Source of the DNA: Takakia lepidozioides
Taxonomy: Eukaryota > Streptophyta > Takakiopsida > Takakiales > Takakiaceae
DNA: 64,000 nucleotides
Direction: 5' to 3'
Assembly: GCA_030704615.1 (NCBI GenBank)
Contig: CM060731.1
Span: 90,004,756-90,068,755 of the forward strand
This document shows, piece after piece, positions 10,939 to 22,200 of the stretch. Each line of letters starts with the position of its first letter. Position 1 is the stretch's first letter. The translations under genes were made by a program, and so were the position numbers. The notes under the pieces are model-generated. The model searched no databases, had not been told where the DNA came from, and worked only from the letters and a program-made list of their open reading frames with translations.

Positions 10939-12515
10939 TGTCGCGCACCTAACTTCGCTAAGCTCCCCTTCAAGTCATAGTTACTCGTTTTGATGCGCGC
11001 GCCCAACTCCCAACCGCCGGGCCAACTCGGAGCTTTGGCTGCTCACCGGGACATAACGGCCCCCCTTTACTCTTCCAAAAGACCCTCCACCAATTTGGGC
11101 CTAGTGGAAATTCCCTTTGGTAGATGGCAGTCCGGAATAGTTCCCCACTCCTTGGTCGCTTTCCGGCTCGCTCGCTTACTCACTAGTTTTTGGTCACCAA
11201 CGGGTTTGCACCGTTCTCGGGGTTACTACTCCCTATATATACTTCTGTGACTGTCCGCGGGGGTTTCACAAACAACCATGCCATTTATGGCGAACCACCA
11301 CGAAGACCCTCGACTCTCGGTGATAAGTCGCGGTGAGTCTTGGCCCACCCACCACGGCCCCATTGGACCGTGATGAGTCCCAAGACTCCCCACGACTCCC
11401 ACCATAAGGTCTCCGCCCCATGGTGAGTCCTATGCCACCCCACTAAGTCCCGCTAAGCTACCACCACCCCTTGTGGAGCCACCCCCACCGCAACCCGGTG
11501 TGCGGGGCTCCACCTAGTGAGCGCCTCCGCCTCCTTGAGTGCCTTGGGCACTCAAGGGTGCTTCAGCCCCCCGTACCTATCACTGCCATTGCCCCCACCA
11601 CAGGGGCAGCCCCTCCTGCGTCCCGACCCCCCTGCCCTCAAGGCAAAGGACCGCGACACACACCCCTACCAACAGGGAGTCGATGTCCTCATCGACTTGT
11701 CCATTTTGTAGAAACGAACATCCAAGTTGTGGCGTCCCGCATCAAGGAGTTTGTTTCCGTACCATGGCGTCCCATTGCAAAGAACCAAACCCCACACTTG
11801 ACTGTACTCTCCACTAGCTAGTTCGGCCGACTTCCTCCAAGTCCCGGCCAAGGGTGGAGCCTCACAAGCCCCACCCAGTGCACTTTTCTTGGCCCACTTC
11901 AAGGCCAAGGAACGATCCTCCCCGAGGATCGAATCGCCTTACTGTAACAACTTTACTTGCGACCGCTCATGATGTCGCTTTGACATCACCTTGAGCAAGG
12001 GTTCACCTTGAACCATTTTTTACAAGGAAGATAACCTTGAACCAACCGTGCGCCCCAATCACTATAATTGGGTCCGCCTTGGAATGCTGGCCTGAGATAC
12101 GGGAACACGCCGAAGCCGCACTACGACTTCGTCCCGAGGCTACACGATTATAGTACGTGAACGGAAGCACGTACCTTCCGCGTCAACCTGCACTACAAGG
12201 CAACCCCCTCGGTAGCGCAGTTATAGTACGCACACGCACCAGGTGCGCACTAGCACGTGAACTCCAAAAGAAGGCGCAAGTTTCCTTGCCCCTTGGATGG
12301 GTGTCACCCGATTTCGGCACTACGCAAACACATGATTAATCTAATTTACCTCTCCCACTTTTGTAAGCTAGCATGCATTCTACACACTAGCCAACCATAC
12401 CATGCATCACAACAAAATAGGATGCACAATATTTGGAAACCATTTCATTTATAACAAAATTTGTACAATACAAGTTTTTGCAATCGAATTCCTGAGCTAG
12501 CTAAGCCATCCGGGG
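10939..12515 (-). mobile_element. Truncated Ty3/gypsy element: 3' LTR plus adjoining internal sequence
   Basis: Positions 10939-11658 match the 728-bp LTR of the complete element at 34.2-41.2 kb (same TGTCGCGCACC start and CCGCGACA end on the plus strand). Positions 11659 to about 12515 match the non-coding internal region that lies between that element's LTR and its chromodomain ORF (matching 34932-35785). Similarity stops abruptly after GCTAGCTAAGCC. The fragment is therefore the 3' end of a minus-strand copy, truncated before coding sequence. It differs from the complete element by more substitutions and small indels than that element's two LTRs differ from each other, so it is older. Short open frames here are not genes. 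Confidence 0.85.
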
Positions 12516-12545
12516 CATGATTTCTGGCAGCCACGTTCCAGCCTC

Positions 12546-12575
12546 GGATGGAAATATGGTGCCATATTTCCATCC
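12546..12575. repeat. Solitary GG-YR-CC palindrome
   Basis: Thirty-bp dyad centred at 12560.5 with arms GGATGGAAATATGG and CCATATTTCCATCC around TG. It has the same architecture as the large arrays (GGAAAT arm, central GG-YR-CC) but carries an A:T pair where other families have G:C, C:G or T:A. It lies just right of the truncated LTR fragment. Confidence 0.8.
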
Positions 12576-12579
12576 AGGC

Positions 12580-14942
12580 TGTGGGCGACGAGGCGAGGTG
12601 CAGAAGAGAGTTTAGGGTTTGTTGGTGAATGTTGCAGAATGATAGTGTACGTAGAGACTGAAATGGTTATGGATGTATTAATGTCCAGGTCATCAGTCTA
12701 CAATGGTCCTCAGATGATTTAATGTCATGCTAATGTGGTATTTTACGTTGTTGTCATCAGTGTAGAATGTGTAGTGTGAATGCAGGGGACAGAACATTAC
12801 ATATGTTTACCATTACGACCTACATCACTATGACGGAGTGCCCGTCATCCCAACTGCAGAAAGGATGTATCCCTTCATGTAGGTAATTTCATGAGCGCAC
12901 TGAACTTATGCTTTGCCAGGAGAAAATGGCTAAGTGATGACGGTACACATTTTCATCCATGCGATGAACGTTTTCATCACTGGTTCTTGACCTAAAAGAT
13001 CGCGGGTTGAGAAAAACGAAGAGGAAGATGACGGATGGCTCGTAGCGGCTGTTGCAAGCAGTGGTGTTGGCAGGGCAGCCTGTGTTAGGAGGTTGTACCT
13101 GCGCGGTGGGATCTTGCTTGGCTTAGGAAGCGGCATTAAGACGCCTCTGCTTGGTATTCTGTGTAGAAAGAAGCGGTGCCGCCTCTCTCGTAGTGATGAT
13201 CAATTCCAAGAGATAGAAGCATGTAAGGAAAGCGGCGCACCACCACTGCCGCCAGTGCCTTGAAGATGATAGTTATGGGCAGATGAGCAAGCAAGGAAAA
13301 GGCCAGCTGCTGAAAGCACAGGGAAGAGAGTCTGGGCACAATCAATGGGGGGAGGTAAAGCATGTGGAGTTCTGGCTGTATGGTATCTCAGGTTCTCTGT
13401 CATTAAGCTTCTAGCTGCTTTGTGTCTCCTTGTTATAGGACCAGGCCAATTCGAGAGGAAGAATTGCATAGCGTAATCTGGTTGTCAGGCCACAGGATGG
13501 TCCAAGTGAAGAAGGGGAGCCATCATGGCGTCATAAGGTCTGGAATCAAGACAAAGAGAAAGGGTTGAAGTGGCTGCTGACGGGCGATGGCAAGGTGCCA
13601 CCTTGACAGGCAGACCCGCCGCTTCACTAGTGGATAAAAACAGATAAGTCGATGAACAGAGGCTTCTTTTTGCCAGGACTTAGAAATTGCTTTGGTAGAT
13701 TTAGGACTGCCATCTTGGCAGAAGAGAAAAGGTAGAGACATGTGACAAGAAAAAGTTTTTGAAATGGGAATGGAGACTCTGGACTTCAGACCAGAACGTG
13801 GAAAGGATGGATGCACCTGATGTTGTGATGACAGTGAGAGAAATAAGTGAAGAGAGAGAGAAAGAGAGAGTCTGTTCGTCACTGAATTCAGAATGGTCAC
13901 TGTTGTCTTCATTCTTGCATTTTGATTCAGTGTCATAAACCTGGACACCATGCTGCCGTGTGTAGTGATAACCTGAACCAATGTAGATCTGGCTTGTTTG
14001 TTTGGAGAGATCAATGATGGTTAGCTGGAGTTGCAAAAAAACATGGAAAGGATAAGGTGATTTCACTATGGGATCAGGATCTGAACAACTGCGTTCCACA
14101 GTTGAAGGGAAAAGAGGGATGTTGGGGTATTTGGGTTGAAGTCTGACAAAAGAGATGAGAGCTGTTTGAGCGATGGGTCATTGGAAAAAAGGACAAGAGA
14201 GAGAGAAAGAGAGAGAGACTGATGGATGGGATGGTTGTGTCTTGAGAGACCGAGGATGACTTCAAGGCTGGCCGCACTGGATGCCTAGCAGCGTGTGCAT
14301 TCACATTACATGACAGATCTGCTGCTGTGAAATAGTGGGGAACCTGGGGACATAGACAGAGATAGTGAAACAGACAAAAAGGGAAAAGAAAGAGAGAGAG
14401 TGAAAAATGGGATTTGGGTAAGGAGAGAGCTGCAATTCAAAAGGGCTGTTGGGGGGGGGGTTTGGCCAATTTGGGGAGATGAGATGAAGAAAACCTGAAA
14501 GAAACCAGTGCCCCTGCAGACCATGAAGATCTGAGCTGCCTCCTCCTAAATCTGTGTCACCACTACAAAAAGGGGATTTCCGACCTGTCACTGCTCAAGT
14601 GGGCTTCACATAAAGGATCGTGTTTACCGCTGCCATTGGGCTGATTTGCATCATTGAATACATCGCACCAGCATAGCTGGTGCTGTACCTGCTGATAGGG
14701 GATGTTGTGTAAAAGGTAGAACCAAGAGTGAACAACAAATTGACTCCCCATCCATGTCTTCCCTTCCGCTGCGGCGTGGATGAGGATTGCTTGAACTCTG
14801 ATCACGGAGGAGCTGAGGGAAACCCACAGCCAAGTGACGACAGTTGGACAGATTAGAAAGAACGCTTCTTTCCTCTTGCTCCGCAATCAATGGAGGGGAG
14901 CACAATTAGAATTATACAGAAGGGGATTCACGCCCCTTCTTT
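12580..14942. other. Non-coding; probably contains the 5' LTR of the plus-strand Ty3 element
   Basis: No convincing gene. AG-rich simple sequence occurs near 13845-13870, 14190-14216 and 14385-14402. Because a primer-binding site follows at 14943, the right part must be that element's 5' LTR, but I could not find a second copy downstream and so cannot mark its left end. The last bases (14918-14940) form a perfect 8-bp hairpin, AGAAGGGG/CCCCTTCT, directly before the primer site. Confidence 0.4.
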
Positions 14943-14954
14943 TGGTATCAGAGC
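14943..14954 (+). promoter_or_regulatory. Retrotransposon primer-binding site (initiator tRNA-Met)
   Basis: TGGTATCAGAGC is the standard plant primer-binding site complementary to the 3' end of initiator methionine tRNA. It marks the start of the internal region of the plus-strand Ty3-like element, in the right orientation and about 440 bp before gag. Confidence 0.85.
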
Positions 14955-15001
14955 TACGTTGTTAAATCTTGATTTCTACTAGCTAGGGATCTTGACTGGT
15001 A

Positions 15002-15325
15002 TTGGATGGTTTGATGGCAGGAAGAGACCACACACTGATTCCTGATGAACCAAGCATTGGAGATGTGCTGATTTGCTTCAGCAGACGCACACCAAATGCA
15101 CACGCAGACCCTTGTTTGTACTTCTTCAACCCTGCTTGGAGAATAGCGAATGGTGATTTATGTCTTAGAGTAATACATACTGGTGGAAGAACAACCATAG
15201 CACTTTGGATAAGAGAGTTAGGAAGGTGGGTGAAGATAAATACCATGGCACGAGAGGTGACATGGGGAGGTAGAGTAGAGATGTTGCGAAATGGACAATG
15301 GGAGTGGTATAGAGGTCAACATTAA
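15002..15325 (+). CDS. Small ORF between primer-binding site and gag (unknown)
   Basis: A 107-residue frame starting 48 bp after the primer site and ending 72 bp before gag. Its composition looks protein-like (balanced charge, several Trp, e.g. WRIANGDLCLRV and WIRELGRWVKI) and unlike the AT/AG-rich noise around it. I do not recognise it. It could be an accessory pre-gag protein or a displaced N-terminal part of gag. Most Ty3 elements have nothing coding here. Confidence 0.35.
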   Translation: MDGLMAGRDHTLIPDEPSIGDVLICFSRRTPNAHADPCLYFFNPAWRIANGDLCLRVIHTGGRTTIALWIRELGRWVKINTMAREVTWGGRVEMLRNGQWEWYRGQH

Positions 15326-15396
15326 GGGAGTTGCGGGAAAATTAGAGTCAGAATTAGGTGTTGAAACAGTTTGAACTTTGACTAGAGAATAGAAGG

Positions 15397-15835
15397 ATGA
15401 CCAGTCCAACCAGCATAGATGCGCCTTATCATGGTAGGAATAGTGAGGATGTAAATGACTGGCTGGAGAGGATTCAGATGGAGGCAGATGTCAGGGATTT
15501 GAATGAGGACAAAACTTTCAAGGTAGCAAGGCTCAACCTGAGAGCCAAGGCTGATGAATGGTACCGTAAACAAAACCCTAGACCAAACAACTGGGTGGAC
15601 TTTAGGGCAGCAATTTCAGCCAAGTTTGGTATCGTTGACTTGGCAGAAATTAGGCTAAGAATGGATACCATTAAACAGGAGAGTAGACAAAGGGTTCAAA
15701 CATACTTCGATAGGTTGAACCGGTTATTTATAAGAAGTGGGCCGTCTGATTTGGAACAGAGGCGTAGATTTGCAGCAGGTTTGAGACCAGAAATAGCAAG
15801 AGTAATGTGGGCAGGCGCTTCCTTGATGTAGGGAA
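15397..15835 (+). pseudogene. Gag capsid part of plus-strand Ty3-like element
   Basis: Encodes a retrotransposon gag domain: NSEDVNDWLERIQMEADVRD, then VARLNLRAKADEWYRKQNPR and QRVQTYFDRLNRLFIRSG. The frame ends at a TAG (15829-15831), but the continuation (EALDTAIEIERGLGKLGEIP) is readable from 15833 in the next frame and runs directly into the zinc-knuckle/pol ORF. A single-base change near 15825-15833 therefore separates gag from pol; a programmed shift is possible but no slippery heptamer is obvious. Confidence 0.75.
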
Positions 15836-18481
15836 GCACTTGACACAGCCATTGAGATTGAAAGGGGCCTGGGAAAGTTAGGGGAAATACCTCTAGAGCC
15901 ATTGGAAGGAGATGATACAGATGAGTCAGTTGTGTTTGTTAACCCTGTGGACAGAAGACTTGATCAGCTGAACACTACCCTACAGAAGTACTTTGATAGG
16001 GGACCAGTCATAGGAGAAAGCTCGGGATCTAGAACACCACCTCGTGTTCGCCTTTGTAATGTTTGTCACAAAGAAGGTCACATAGCTGCATATTGTCCTG
16101 AAGGAAGAACCCCAGCTAAGTGTGACAAATGTCACCGGTTCGGGCATTCCACGGAAATGTGTGGTGTGAGATGCAACTTTTGCAAGCTACTCGGGCATAC
16201 GGAGAGTGAGTGCGGTAGAAAACTCGACCAAACTATGATGGGAACTCCGGGAACTAACTTTGTAGATGTGTTCTATGATGATGAGGATGATGTACTCGCA
16301 GAGATGACAGATCTGATGTCACGAAATAGTATCAATGAAGTCAGACTTCCAAGGACACGCATACCTGTCCAGAGTCCGATTGTTGAACCTACAGGGTCAC
16401 CAGAAAGGAATAGTGAGAGCAGTGAACAGCCAAGCAAGACCAAGAGTGAAATCTACCCAAAGAACAATTTCAAGAATGCTATAGAAGGAGGTACGAAATC
16501 CAGAATCTTGAACCACTTCTACAAAGGGAGAATATCGTTGTCACCCATGGACCTGATCATGACTGTGCCCGGAGAGCTAGACAAATTAAAAGGGCTGGTC
16601 AAAGTGGTGGAAAGAGCAATGGTCCAACAAAGGGAGACAACTCACAGTGTAGAAGTTGTGAAGGATGTACCAAGGCCTTTGTACTCAGCACACGCTGAGC
16701 CCACGATCTCGTATGCTTATACAGGTAAGGTTAAAGCGCTTCATGTAATGATTACAATGGGAGATTACCAAGTATTAGGCCAGATTGACACTGGTGCCAT
16801 GCTTTCTGTAATATCAGCTAGTACAGTCAGGGATCTTGGTTTGATGGGATCTGTCATTACTAGTAAGGATGTAAATTACAGAGTAGCCTCAGGTGCTCTT
16901 GAGACTGCAATGGGCAGACTTGAGGACATCAAGGTCAAAGTAGGAGAACTGACCAATCGTTTGTCCTTTATGGTGGTGAACACGGATACATATCACATGC
17001 TGCTGGGATTAGACTTTCTCAAAAAGTTTGGCGCTGTAGTGGACACCGAAGCTGAAACAATTCGCGTACGCTATGGGCCAGGAAAGGATTTTGCTCACTT
17101 CCCTTTGCACACCATCAATTATAATGAGCCTGCAGTTACCAAAACAGCCTACCATAGAGGGGTCGAGAGTAGAATGAGATATGCAAGCAGTACGTCAGCA
17201 GGTAATGTCTTAACCCTGACGTCAGATGAACAGTACCTAGGCTTGTGGGAGAAGAAAAGAAAACCAGAGGAAGAATATGAGGACACGGAGGAAGCATCCT
17301 CAGGTTCTGACACCTCTAAATCTGATAAAGATGAGGAGATGGGAGGCTCTGAGGAGAGTAAGGAGGTAGAAACAGCACTGAGGGATGTTGAGGAAATAAT
17401 AGACGAGGTCAACCTAGGGGAGGACTTGTTCGAGGACCAAGGGATGTCTGAACTCCTTCAGGAAGAGACCCATAAGAGCATGGCTGCTGCCATAATACAG
17501 GAAGCTTACCAGAAAGCTTGGAATGGTGAACTAGGGAACAACAACCTAGAAATAGAGGATGACTTCCATGATTGGAATCAGGTTGTCACACAAGAGGAAG
17601 GACAGAGAATGGCTAACTCTGTAAGCCAGGTGGAGAAAAAAAATTGGGAACCCAGTCAAGAGGAAGAAATGGAGAGTCGTTGGAGAAGTCTGAAATCCAG
17701 ACTGCACATCAACCCAGAACTGGCCCCAGAACATAGGATAGAGCTGGAACAAGAGCTGAAAGCAAACCAGGAATGCTTTGCTTTTAGCAAGGCTGACTTG
17801 GGATACTGCAGTGAGGTGGAACACACAATTGACACACAAGGTTTTCCCCCTTGCAGAAGTCGTCCCAGCCGCCTATCAGAATGGGAGGAAGACGAGGTCC
17901 AAGGACAAATTGAGACTTTGATCTCACAAGGCAAGATGAGAGAGAGTAGCTCAGAATGGTCGTGTCCAGTTACCCTTCCACCAAAAAAGGATGGATCCAA
18001 GCGGTTTTGTGGTGATTTTAGGCCAGTAAACCGTTTAACCAGAAGGGACTCTTACCCTATGCCATTGATTCAGGATGTTTTAAACCAGTTGGGGAAAGCC
18101 AAGTGGTTTTCTGCGCTGGATTTACAATCTGGTTTTTGGCAGATCAAAATGGACGACCGAGACATAGGCAAAACAGCAGTGATCACAAAGAAGGGATTGT
18201 ATGAATGGCTAGTCATGCCATTCGGGCTAAAAAATGCCACTGCTACCTTTCAGAGAACGATGAATAGGGTTCTCAAGGAAGAAATCAAAGATTGCGCTAA
18301 AGTTTTTGTAGATGACGTCAATATCCATAGCAAGGACTGGGGAGATCACGTGGGACATATAAAGAGAGTATTGAGCAAGGTTAGAAAGGCCAATCTTAGG
18401 CTCAATCCGGACAAGTGTTACTTTGCCAACTTACAGTTGGTATTCCTTGGGCATGTGATCTCTAAAGGGAACGTGGCCTGA
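15836..18481 (+). pseudogene. Nucleocapsid-protease-RT part of plus-strand Ty3-like element
   Basis: In order from the ATG at 15902: three CCHC knuckles (CNVCHKEGHIAAYC, CDKCHRFGHSTEMC, CNFCKLLGHTESEC; about residues 50-110), a retropepsin with DTGA (about residue 297) and LLGLDFL, an acidic spacer of about 130 residues, then reverse transcriptase (FCGDFRPVNRLTRRDSYPMP, SALDLQSGFWQIKM and catalytic VFVDDVNIHSK at about residue 803). The frame stops at 18481 just after LVFLGHVISK; the rest of pol continues one frame over from about 18475 (DPDKIAAIERFPLPKN), so one base is gained or lost at 18465-18475. The order gag-PR-RT-RH is that of Ty3/gypsy. Confidence 0.88.
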
Positions 18482-20381
18482 TCCAGATAAGATAGCTGCT
18501 ATTGAAAGGTTTCCCTTGCCAAAAAACCACACTGCTCTCAAAAGCTACTTAGGCATGACAGGGTACTATAGGCCCTATGTCAAAGGATATGCTGGAGTGG
18601 CAGTACCGTTGTTCACTCTAACCAAAAAGGATGTGAAGTTTATCTGGAGTGCAGAGGCACAAAACGCCTTTTCTGCCTTACAGGTGAAGTTGGTAACTGC
18701 TCCCATCCTGGCAAGACCAGATTTCTCAAGACCGTTCGTCTTGGATGTTGATTGGTCCATCAAAGGAGTAGAGGCAGTCTTGTCACAAAAGGAGTATAAA
18801 AAGGAGAGGGTCATTGCATACGCCAGTAAGGTACTATCTGATGCTCAGCGCAAATATCACCCTATGGAAGGTGAATGCTATGCCCTGGTGTGGGGAGTAT
18901 TACACTTTCGGCAGTACCTGTATGGAACCCCTTTTGTAATCAGGACTGATCACAAACCACTGGAGTGGTTGGCAACGGTAAGTGACGCATATGGACGCAG
19001 GGGTAGATGGATCATGATGTTACAAGATTTTGAGTTTAAAATTGTTCACAGAGCAGGTGCTAGGCATGCTAACGTAGATGCACTAAGCAGGTATCCAGTG
19101 GGACCAGCTGAGGAAACCGAGGAAATCGAGGTATACTCTACTTCTCTGTACAGTCAGAAAAGAGAAGGGAGAAAGAGGGATGGAGCCTATCTTCTTAAGC
19201 TAGCTTGGGATAGGGGTGCCATCAATGCTTCGTTATTTCAATTTAAGGAGGGTAAGGAGGAGTTGAGAGAAGAAGCTCATAGGCAAGTAGGGTATAGCAG
19301 TGAAAAAGGGGAGATGATTTGCAAAAGAGAAGAGTACTATGCATGTGTATGGGGCCTTTGGCACTTCAAGAAAATACTGTTGGGAAGTCATTTTTCCTTG
19401 GAAACAGATCTAGATCCATATTGGTGGCTGTACTCAGAGCACCACATAGGCATAGACTTACTTGGTGACTTTTCATTTGAGTTCGTTCCGGGCATAGTAA
19501 GACCTTCCACAGGTAGAATGTTGACCAAGGATCATGGCATATTGAAGGGAGAACTGAAACCAGGCATAATGCCAGATGGAGAAGGAAAGAGGGTGACTTT
19601 TGCTGCACAGACTTTTGCTACAAAAAAACAAGGAAAGGGTATTGATCAATCAAGCTCTGTCAATTTGGTAAGGGAGGGTATTTGGAAGGATAAGGGTGCA
19701 GGAAGGAAAGAGGCTACTGCAATCAGCAACAAGGAAAGGGAGCATCTGATGCCCTCTTGTCCCACCATCCATGTGATTACCCGAGGATCTCGTGCTCGTG
19801 ATAAGGAGCTGAGCGAGGTACATCCAGCCTGTGAACTTGTGGAAGAGAGATCGAACAATGAAAAGGGAAGCTTGCAAGAGACACCATTCCTTCAAGACTT
19901 GACAAGCACTCCAACTACAAGAAGAACGCGGGTGACTTCCTCATCAGAATGCCCAGCCAAGGAAAACATGGGGGGTGAGTGTTCCACCAAGACGTTTTGT
20001 TCTTCAGACAGTGATGGAACAAGTGGTTCAGAACCAGACACTTCTTCTTGCAACAAGATTGATGAAGGGGACTGGGTACCATGGACCGCACCCACCAAAG
20101 CTACTCAGATGTCATTATTACGTGAGGCTGAAAGATGGGGGAAAAGCTCTCTCATCAGCTCTGACCAGCATACAGCAGCTGTTAAGGAGGAAAGGCAACC
20201 TGATGTGCTAGGCTCTCCCAAGTTGCGGAGGACAGCAAACAATAGCGTAGGAATTCGGAGCCATCGAACACCGCACGAAGTTGGCAAGTGCGAGGTTCAG
20301 TATAGCGACAGACGAAGGCTCACAGGCACCATGCGGAGTCCATCGACGATTGGAAGTCGCACATTGAAGTGGAAAGTATAG
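18482..20381 (+). pseudogene. RT thumb plus two RNase H-like domains; no integrase
   Basis: The 621-residue frame (ATG at 18516) opens with the RT connection (SYLGMTGYYRPYVKGYAG) and a normal RNase H with its acidic residues in place (VLDVDWS, EGECYALVWGVLHFRQYLYG, RTDHKPLEW, NVDALSRYP). About 75 residues later a second, weaker RNase H-like block follows: EEYYACVWGLWHFKKILLG, ETDLDPYWWL and DLLGDFSFEFVPG aligning with the first domain, but TDHKP is TDLDP and DALSR is lost. The last 270 residues are low-complexity, Ser/Thr/Glu-rich. No HHCC finger, DDE core or chromodomain is found before the palindrome array begins, so this copy lacks integrase. Confidence 0.8.
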
Positions 20382-20683
20382 TTTCAAGCTACATGCATGA
20401 AGGTGGGAGGTGTGATTCCATAGCCAGTAAGTTAGACAATGATGGCCGAATCGGCGACGAAATAACATCTCATGACAGTTTCTCCTGAGGGTGGATCCAG
20501 CAGTATTCTCGGTACGGACAGGAGCATTCGCACTGACAAGTGCCAGGACTGTTAGTTAAAACGGTCAGACAACCTAGTTGTGCTCATCAAGACTGGCCAC
20601 AATTCTGTTGTTTCGGAACAATGCAACCCATTCAGGTTGAGGTTTCAGATTTCCGTCCGGAGTGATTCTTTCGATTGCTGCTG

Positions 20684-22200
20684 GACGGAAATACGGAGCC
20701 GCATTTCCGTATTGGGTCTTCGTCATGCACCAGAGCGACGGAAATGCGGCACCGAGTTTCCGTCCGGGGGAAACCTTTACACTCTCCAGAACGGAAATGC
20801 GGTAACGCATTTCCATCCAGCAAGCACGGTATGTGAAGGTGGAACGGAAATGCGGTACCGCATTTCCGTTCTGATTGAGAATCATGAACAAAGGGAAAAG
20901 AAATGCGGCACCGCATTTCCGTCCGAGTCGCACTTTCCGACATTCCATAACGGAAATGCGGCACCGCATTTCCGCCCGGGTGAGACCTTCATACTCTCCA
21001 GAACGGAAATGCGGTAACGCATTTCCATCCAGCAAGCACGGTATGTGAAGGTGGAACGGAAATGCGGTACCGCATTTCCGTTCTGATTGAGAATCATGAA
21101 CAAAGGGAAAAGAAATGCGGCACCGCATTTCCGCCCAGGTGAGACCTTCATACTCTCCAGAACGGAAATGCGGTAACGCATTTCCATCCAGCAAGCACGG
21201 TATGTGAAGGTGTAACGGAAATGCGGTACCGTATTTCCGTTCTGATTGAGAATTATGAACAACGGGAACAGAAATGCGGCACCGCATTTCTGTCCGAGTG
21301 GCACTTTCCGACATTCCAGAACGGAAATGCGGCGCCGCATTTCCGTTTTGTATCTGATGCATGGAGCCGAGTGCAATTCCGACCGCTTCAGACATTCAGA
21401 CTATCCAGAACGGAAATGAGGTACCGCATTTCCGTTCTGACTGTAAATCGTGAACCATCGGAACTGAAATGCGGCAGCGCATTTCCATCCGAGTCGCACC
21501 TCCCTCACAAGCTAGAACGGAAATGCGGAAATGCGGCACCGCATTTCCGTTCTTCTGAAAAATCGTGAAACATCGGAACTGAAATGTGGTACAGCATTTC
21601 CGTCGGAGTCGCACATTCCGACATTCCAAAACGGAAATACGGCGCCGCATTTCCGTTTTGTATGTGAGGCATAGAGCTTTGGAACGAAAATGCGGCACCG
21701 CATTTCCGCCAGGGTCAGACCTTAATACTCTACAGAACGGTAATGCGGTACTGCATTTCCGTTCTGACTGAAAATCGTCAACAGCAGGAACAGAAATGTG
21801 ATGCCGCATTTCCATTTATGTGAGACCTTCAAACTTTCCAGACCGGAAATGCGGCACCGCATTTCCGTTCAGCAACGAAGGTATGTGAAGGGGGAACAGA
21901 AATGCGGTACCGCATTTCCGTTCAGATTGAAAATCATGAACCACGGGAACTGAAATGCTGTGCCGCCTTTCCGTCCGGATCGCACGTTTCGACATTCCAG
22001 AACGGAAATGCGGCGCCGCATTTCCCTTTTGTATCTCATACATGGAGCTGTGGGACGGAAATGCGGCACCATATTTCCGTTCAACAACTAAGGTATGTGA
22101 AGGTGGAACGGAAATGCGGTGCCGCATTTTCTTCCAACAAGCACGGATGTGTAGCTTCGTGATGGTACTTAACGGAAATGCGGCGCCGCATTCGCATTTT
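20684..22200. repeat. Palindrome array 1: 28 copies of AAATGCGG-YR-CCGCATTT, 53-bp period
   Basis: Twenty-eight dyads with consensus AAATGCGGCACCGCATTT (centre CA, TA, TG or CG). Centres counted at 20697, 20750, 20803, 20856, 20909, 20962, 21015, 21068, 21121, 21174, 21227, 21280, 21333, 21422, 21475, 21537, 21590, 21643, 21696, 21749, 21802, 21855, 21908, 21961, 22014, 22067, 22120 and 22184 (each plus 0.5). Twenty-four of 27 steps are exactly 53 bp; the others are 89, 62 (a visible 9-bp duplication) and 64. The spacers of about 30 bp are of four or five recurring types, e.g. with TGAGACCTTCATACTCTCCA or AAGCACGGTATGTGAAGGTG. Long open frames across this region on either strand are by-products of the repeat, not genes. 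Confidence 0.95.

Larger units (their letters stand above)
14943..20410 (+). mobile_element. Plus-strand Ty3/gypsy-like retrotransposon, incomplete
   Basis: Runs from the tRNA-Met primer site to a purine-rich stretch at about 20398-20410 (AGGTGGGAGG, followed by TGTG), which could be the polypurine tract with the 3' LTR beginning at about 20411. No matching 5' LTR start was found, so the LTR limits remain open. Two frameshifts and the lack of integrase make it non-autonomous. The first palindrome array begins 270 bp beyond. Confidence 0.6.

Noticed and set aside
11471-11821. Proline-rich 116-residue ORF on the plus strand, repeated at 34744 and 40849
   Set aside because: It lies inside and just beyond the LTR of a minus-strand Ty3 element; its repetition follows the LTR, not a gene.
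13523-14886. Several minus-strand ORFs of 70-160 residues
   Set aside because: Low-complexity Ser/Leu-rich translations of AG-rich simple sequence without recognisable domain or splice structure.
20574-22127. Long open frames on both strands through the palindrome arrays (also at 31.8-34 and 41.2-43.4 kb)
   Set aside because: A 53-, 85- or 96-bp repeat without stop codons opens several frames at once; the peptides merely repeat the dyad translation (e.g. GNAVPHFRS) and exist on both strands.
20684-22200. CRISPR-like array: regular palindromic repeat plus spacers of about 30 bp
   Set aside because: Repeat and spacer lengths mimic a CRISPR array, but spacers recur as a few types, the host is a plant nuclear genome full of introns and retroelements, and no cas gene is present.
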